A stretch of DNA of 64,000 nucleotides from Parvularia atlantis (taxonomy: Eukaryota > Opisthokonta > Rotosphaerida). The notes below the pieces were generated by a model that was not told the DNA's origin, made no database searches, and worked only from the letters and a program-made list of their open reading frames with translations. The translations under genes were made by a program, and so were the position numbers. The stretch spans positions 1 through 64,000 of the forward strand of contig CALSCO010000253.1 in the NCBI GenBank assembly GCA_943704415.1. The letters run 5' to 3'. This document shows positions 59,616 through 64,000 of the stretch, one piece after another. Every line of letters starts with the position of its first letter. Position 1 is the first letter of the stretch.

Positions 59616-60311
59616 TCACTTGGCCTTGAGCTTGTTGGCGGCCTTCTTGAGCGTGGTGTACTCCTTGCCGACGACGCGGCGCGCCTTCTTGCGCAGCACC
59701 ATCACCTTGAACCGGTCAAAGTCGGACAGGTTGGCGCGCGTCTCGCGCTTGGCCAGCTGCGACGAGGCACACGCGGCCGGTCAGCACGCACGCGGTCGCT
59801 TGGAAGACGCGCGCCACCTTCTGTGCCCACGACGACGCCTTCCACTTGGCCAGCACGTCGTCCTTGGCCAGCGCCTTCTTGATCGACGCCGCTGAGCCCG
59901 ACCGCGGGATCTTGAGCTGCGTGGCGTGCGCACCGCCGTTGTGAGCGCGTGCGCGGCGCGTCGCTGCACACGCATGCCTTGAAGTCGGTCAGGTTCAGGC
60001 GCTTGAAGTTGAGCGCTTGCCGAATCACGCCCGTCGTCGGGCCCTCGACGAGCACCTGCGCCGAGCGGCCGTGTGAGCCAAGCGGCCCGCGGCACGACAT
60101 TGCGCACACACACACACCCGGTTCTGGTCGATCACGTCCAGGATGAACGCCGTCTTGCCGGCGTCGGCGCCGTAGTTGATCAGCACCAGGCGGCCGATCT
60201 CGACGAAGCGGGCGTACACCTGTTTTCGACGCCGCCGCGCACGCGCACGTCGTGCAGGGGTCAGAAATTCGTCCAGGCGACGGCGAGCGACACTGCCCGC
60301 GCGGCGGCCAT
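59616..60311 (-). CDS. RPL14: 60S ribosomal protein L14 (eL14)
   Basis: Exon 1 codes MAAARA only. An intron with branch site TTCTGACC joins [34 protein letters not shown], then [84 protein letters not shown] and [20 protein letters not shown]. These follow eL14 of other eukaryotes ([26 protein letters not shown]). The stop TGA is at 59616. The 227 bp between it and the RPL5 stop is G-rich and shows no gene. Confidence 0.93.
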
Positions 60312-60321
60312 CCTATGCCGT

Positions 60322-60350
60322 CCCATCCCATCCATCCCATCCATCCATCC
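60322..60350 (-). promoter_or_regulatory. GGATGG-rich element upstream of RPL14
   Basis: On the minus strand the sequence reads ggatggatggatgggatggatggga, ending 11 bp before the RPL14 ATG. It matches the element at the RPL5 start in sequence and orientation. Confidence 0.4.
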
Positions 60351-60484
60351 GGGAAGGGTGCGTGTGGCGCGTGCGTGCGTGTGTGCGGCTGGGCCCGGGA
60401 TGGGGGAGGGGCGTCCTGCGAGGATGCCCGCTTTTGCGCGTCTCGTGTACGCACCATCGTTGTCGATCGAAAAGAGGCCGACCA

Positions 60485-63360
60485 TTATCCACTGTGTACA
60501 CGTTTCAAAGGCAGCTCGTTGTCACGCGCGAACCGCGCCAGCAGGTCCGTGAGCGTCACGGTCTCGCTGTCCTTGGTGCCTGGCGCGAGCACACGCTCAG
60601 CGGCAGAGCATCGCGCAGCCCGCCGGCCCGGCGACGCACCGCGCGGCCGCACGCTCACGGTCGACGCCGCCGCCTCCTGCTCGCCGACAACGAGGACGTA
60701 GTTGTACCCGAGCGTCGCGCCGTCGAGCACGGCCCGGCGGAGGCGCTGCGCGCCGCGTGCGAATGGGTGAGCCTCGTCACGGTGTGACAGCCGCACATAC
60801 CTCTCTGCTCAGCTCGGCCGAGCAGCCGATTGCGCGCACGCGGTCGACGACCTCTTGCGCATACGCTGCAAAGCTGTCGTGCACGGGCACGACAAGCGCA
60901 TGGCGCGGACTCAGCCAGAACGGCCACTTGCCTGCGCGCGCAGCGTGAGCGGCACGAAGCGGCGCAGCTTGGCGCGCGCGTGCGCGAAAGACCGGCGTAG
61001 TGCTCGGTCAGGATGCCCATCATGCGCTCGACCGAGCCCAGCACGGCGCGGTGAATGATCACCGGCCGCTTGCCCGCGCCGTCCGAGTCCGTGTACTGCA
61101 ACTCGAAGCGCTCCTGCAGCGCGCACCCATCAGTAACAGCAATCGGGTCGCGACCCGCTGCCCCCGGCGCGCACCGGCAGCTGGAAGTCGAGCTGCACGG
61201 TGGCCGTCTGGTGCCGCCGGCCGACGGCGTCCTGCACGGTGATGTCGATTTTCGGGCCGTAGAAGGCGCCGTCGCCCTCTGCGATCGAGAACGGCCTGCC
61301 CGTGGCGACGAGCGCTGCGCCGCACATCAGCCCCTTGTCTAGCCAGCCGCGCACCCGCATTTGCACCCTCGTGCAGGCTCGCCTCGGCGCGCTCCCACAC
61401 GGCGAGTTCGCCCAGGTACTTGGCCGGCCGCGTCGACAGCGCCAGGTCAAAAGCAAAGCCAAAGACGCCGTACACATCCGCGATCATGCGCAGCACACCC
61501 GCGACCTCGTCCCGCACCTTTCTCGCGCGCCCATGTCAAGACACGCGCCCGCGCGCACGGTCGCGCGGCACCTGGTCCTGCCGACAGAAGATGTGCGCGT
61601 CGTCCTGCATGAACTTGCGCACGCGGGTCAGGCCTGACAGCGCGCCCGAGATCTCATTGCTGGGTGTGTGGTGTGCCGCCAAGCGTCAGCCGCGAGCAGC
61701 AGCACCTCGCCCACACGCGCCGGTGCAGCGGGCTAAAGTCAGCGATGCGCACGGGCAGGTCGCGGTACGAGCGTGGCTCGTGCGCAAAGACGAGGCAGTG
61801 GCCGGGGCAGTTCATCGGCTTGAGCGCCATCAGGCCGTGCTCGTCACCCTCGCCGTGCACGTGCCCGTGTCCGTCCTCGTCCGCGTGCTGGTGCCCGCCG
61901 AGCTGCACCAGGAACATGTCCTCGCGGTAGTTGTCCCAGTGGCCGGACGTTTCCCACAGCTTCTTCATGTACAGCTGCGGCGTGATCACCTCCTCGTACG
62001 CGCGCGAGTGGTAGAGCGAGCGCATGAATTCGATCAGCTGCGCCACACCACACATCAGCGCAAGCCGGCGCAGCGGCAGTCAGCGCACCCGGTTGCAGAT
62101 GTGCGTCCCGTGCGGCAGCATGAAAACGCTGCCCGGGCTCAGCTCGTGCATCATAAACAGCCGCTGCTGCCGGCCGATGACGCGGTGGTCGCTGCGCTTG
62201 ATCTGCGCACGCCGGCGGGCGGCTTGGACAGGCCACGCGCGTGCGCCGGCCACGCGCGCACCCGCTCTTGCTCGTCTTTCCACGCGCGCAGCTGGCTCGC
62301 CTCCGGGAACGCGATGCCGTAGACGCGCTGCAGCTGCTCGTTGCTCTGCTGCCCGAGCCAGTACGCGCCCGAGGCCTGCAGCGTCTCGAAGGCGCGCACC
62401 TGTGCCGCGCGGGGCCCCGCAGCGTGTCAGCATACGCGCATGGAAGCACGCCAGCACGCGCGCACCAGGCCCGTGTGTGGGATGTGCGGCCCGCGACAAA
62501 AGTCGATAAAGTCGTGGCAGCGGTAGAGCGTCACGGGCGCGTTGGCCGGCGCCTTGGCGATGAAGTGCTGCTTGAAGCGGTTGTCGTCAAACATGTGCAG
62601 CGCAAACTGCGACGCTCTCGGCGTTGGAGGCGCACGGCACGCCAGCTGGCTCTGCGCACCTCGCGCGACACCTCGAGGCGCTCGAACGGCGCGCGCTCGG
62701 CCGCCACCGCCTGCGCCGTGCGCGTGATCACCGCGAGGTCGTCGTCGGTCAGCATCGCGCGCGGCCCGCCGCCGTGGTCCAGGTGGAACTCGTAGAAGAA
62801 GCCGCCGCGCGAGCTGCGCGCCGCGTGTGCGCGTGAACAGCGCCCGCTCACGTCGCGCGGTCTGCGGCGCACATCGCCGGCCCGTCGCACAGCAGCACGC
62901 GGTCGCCGTAGATGCGCTCGAGCGCGGCGCCGAGCACGTGCGCCGACGAGTGCCAGAAGACGTCGCGCCCTTCGGCGTCGCCAAAGCCGAGTAGCTCGAC
63001 GGCGCACGACGCGGCGAGCGGCCGCGCGAGGTCGTGCAGTCGCGCGCCGTCCAGCCGTGCGACGAGCGCATCGCGCAGCAGCTGCACCTGGTTGGCGTCT
63101 GTGCCGCGGTGCGCGGCCGTTCAGATGCTTGGCTGCGCTTGCGCGAGCCGAATGCGATTTCGCACACCGCGCAGCAGGCTCAGCACGGACACGTGCCCCG
63201 CGGCGCCCGACAGCTCGAGCCGGTGGCGCGGCAGGCGGACCACGATGGCGCTGTCCGCACAACGATCCTCCTGCTGCTGCTGCTGCCGCGCCCGCTCGGC
63301 GTCGAACAGCGCGACGCGGCGCCGGATGCGCTCGCTGGCTGTCACTAAGGCGCGCCGCAT
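60485..63360 (-). CDS. TARS1: Threonyl-tRNA synthetase
   Basis: Class II synthetase. Order: N-terminal TGS-like region ([20 protein letters not shown]), the editing domain with [20 protein letters not shown] and [57 protein letters not shown], the catalytic core [156 protein letters not shown], and the anticodon-binding domain ([35 protein letters not shown]). Between [10 protein letters not shown] and [10 protein letters not shown] a histidine-rich insert ([18 protein letters not shown]) is present. Stop TAA at 60485. Confidence 0.94.
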
Positions 63361-63408
63361 GGGCAGAAAGCTCCAGCAACCTGCCGACGCTACACATCGC
63401 CTGCCTGC

Positions 63409-64000
63409 TCAGTCGACCTCCATGTTGGCGTCGCCGTTGGCCGTGGCGGCCGGCGCGGGCTCGGGTGCGGGCGTGGGCGTGGGCGTGGGCGCCTCGGTCT
63501 TGGGTGGCTGCGGCTGCGGCTCACTCTTGGGTGGCTCCTCGGCCTTGGGCTTGGGCTTGGGCTTGTTGAGGATGGGCGAGCAGAACGAGACGAGGGCCTG
63601 AGGCGGATGCGCGCGCGGGTGAGCACACTCCCGTGGTCAGCGTGAGGGGCGCACCTCACGCTCGGCATAGATGGCCTGCGTGCGCAAGACGGGCGTGTCC
63701 CAGAGCTTGAGCTTGTCCTGCTGGGCGGCGAGGTCGTTGAGCCACTTGAGCTTCTCGTTGCACTTGTCGGTGACCTTGGCCTGCGAGCGCACCCATGGGT
63801 CAGTGATGTGTGCGGCGGGGGAGGTGGAAGCAGGAGCAAAGAGGCGTACCCGGTCCTCCTCGTTCAAGTGCTCAAACTTCTCCTCCCACGACTGCGCCGC
63901 GCTGAGCAGCTGGTTGGCCGTGGTGCGGAGGTCGGTGATCGCCTGTGCTCGCGTGGGGTCAGTGCACATAAGCGCGTATCCCACGCGGACGCCGACCTTC
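63409..64000 (-). CDS. Hsp110/HSPA4-type chaperone, C-terminal part
   Basis: The gene runs off the right edge; only its last exons are in the window. They read QAITDLRTTANQLLSAAQSW, EEKFEHLNEEDR, after a 3' splice site AKVTDKCNEKLKWLNDLAAQ, QDKLKLWDTPVLRTQAIYAE, then ALVSFCSPILNKPKPKPKAE, a Pro/Thr/Ala-rich tail and the end NMEVD. The pattern of the C-terminal helical bundle followed by PILNKPKPKP is that of Hsp110/SSE nucleotide-exchange chaperones of the Hsp70 family. Stop TGA at 63409, 48 bp upstream of the ThrRS start on the same strand. Confidence 0.85.

Overview
The window is GC-rich nuclear DNA from a eukaryote with a very compact genome. About 27 protein genes sit in 64 kb. Nearly all are cut by many short introns (mostly about 35-75 nt) that begin GTGCG or a close variant, carry a CTGAC/CTCAC-like branch site and end in CAG. 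The gene set is core eukaryotic: ARL2, Mediator, cullin, TAF5, VPS18, CstF-64, XAP5, RPL5, RPL14, ArgRS, ThrRS, EDEM. A septin, a PH-PH-MyTH4-FERM protein, a GATAD1-like GATA factor and a SAMD9-like NTPase point toward opisthokonts or their unicellular relatives. A nuclear CcmA-like ABC ATPase (cytochrome c maturation system I) is atypical of opisthokonts, so a deep-branching relative is possible. I do not name a species. Coordinates run from start codon to stop codon and include introns; untranslated ends are not mapped.

Layout. 0-10 kb: an NmrA-like protein, a long minus-strand gene that reads as a TPR / aldo-keto reductase / DUF885 fusion, ARL2 and MED27. 10-20 kb: cullin-1-like, LYRM5/ETFRF1, a BAG6-like ubiquitin-domain protein, mitochondrial EF-Tu, XAP5/FAM50. 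20-33 kb: GATAD1-like factor, a nearly intronless lower-GC SAMD9-like gene, ArgRS, the PH-MyTH4-FERM protein and a degenerate radical-SAM-like protein. 33-49 kb: TAF5, SEC14-GOLD, serine carboxypeptidase, NDUFAF1/CIA30, VPS18, mitochondrial SSB, CcmA-like ATPase, EDEM. 49-64 kb: a septin with a transmembrane helix and filamin-like domains, an alpha/beta hydrolase, a secreted LEA-like repeat protein with an assembly gap, CstF-64, RPL5 with a probable intronic C/D snoRNA, RPL14, ThrRS and the 3' end of an Hsp110-type chaperone.

Genes mostly alternate in strand. Divergent start codons can be only 11, 19, 46 or 47 bp apart, and convergent stops are often 28-75 bp apart; one pair of stop codons overlaps. 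Neighbours look unrelated in function apart from loose groups: mitochondrial proteins (EF-Tu, ETFRF1, CIA30, SSB, CcmA), transcription and mRNA 3'-end machinery, and translation genes at the right end. The most unusual objects are the septin-TM-filamin protein, the TPR-AKR-DUF885 fusion, the SAMD9-like STAND-type NTPase, the catalytically degenerate radical-SAM relative and the LEA-like secreted repeat protein.
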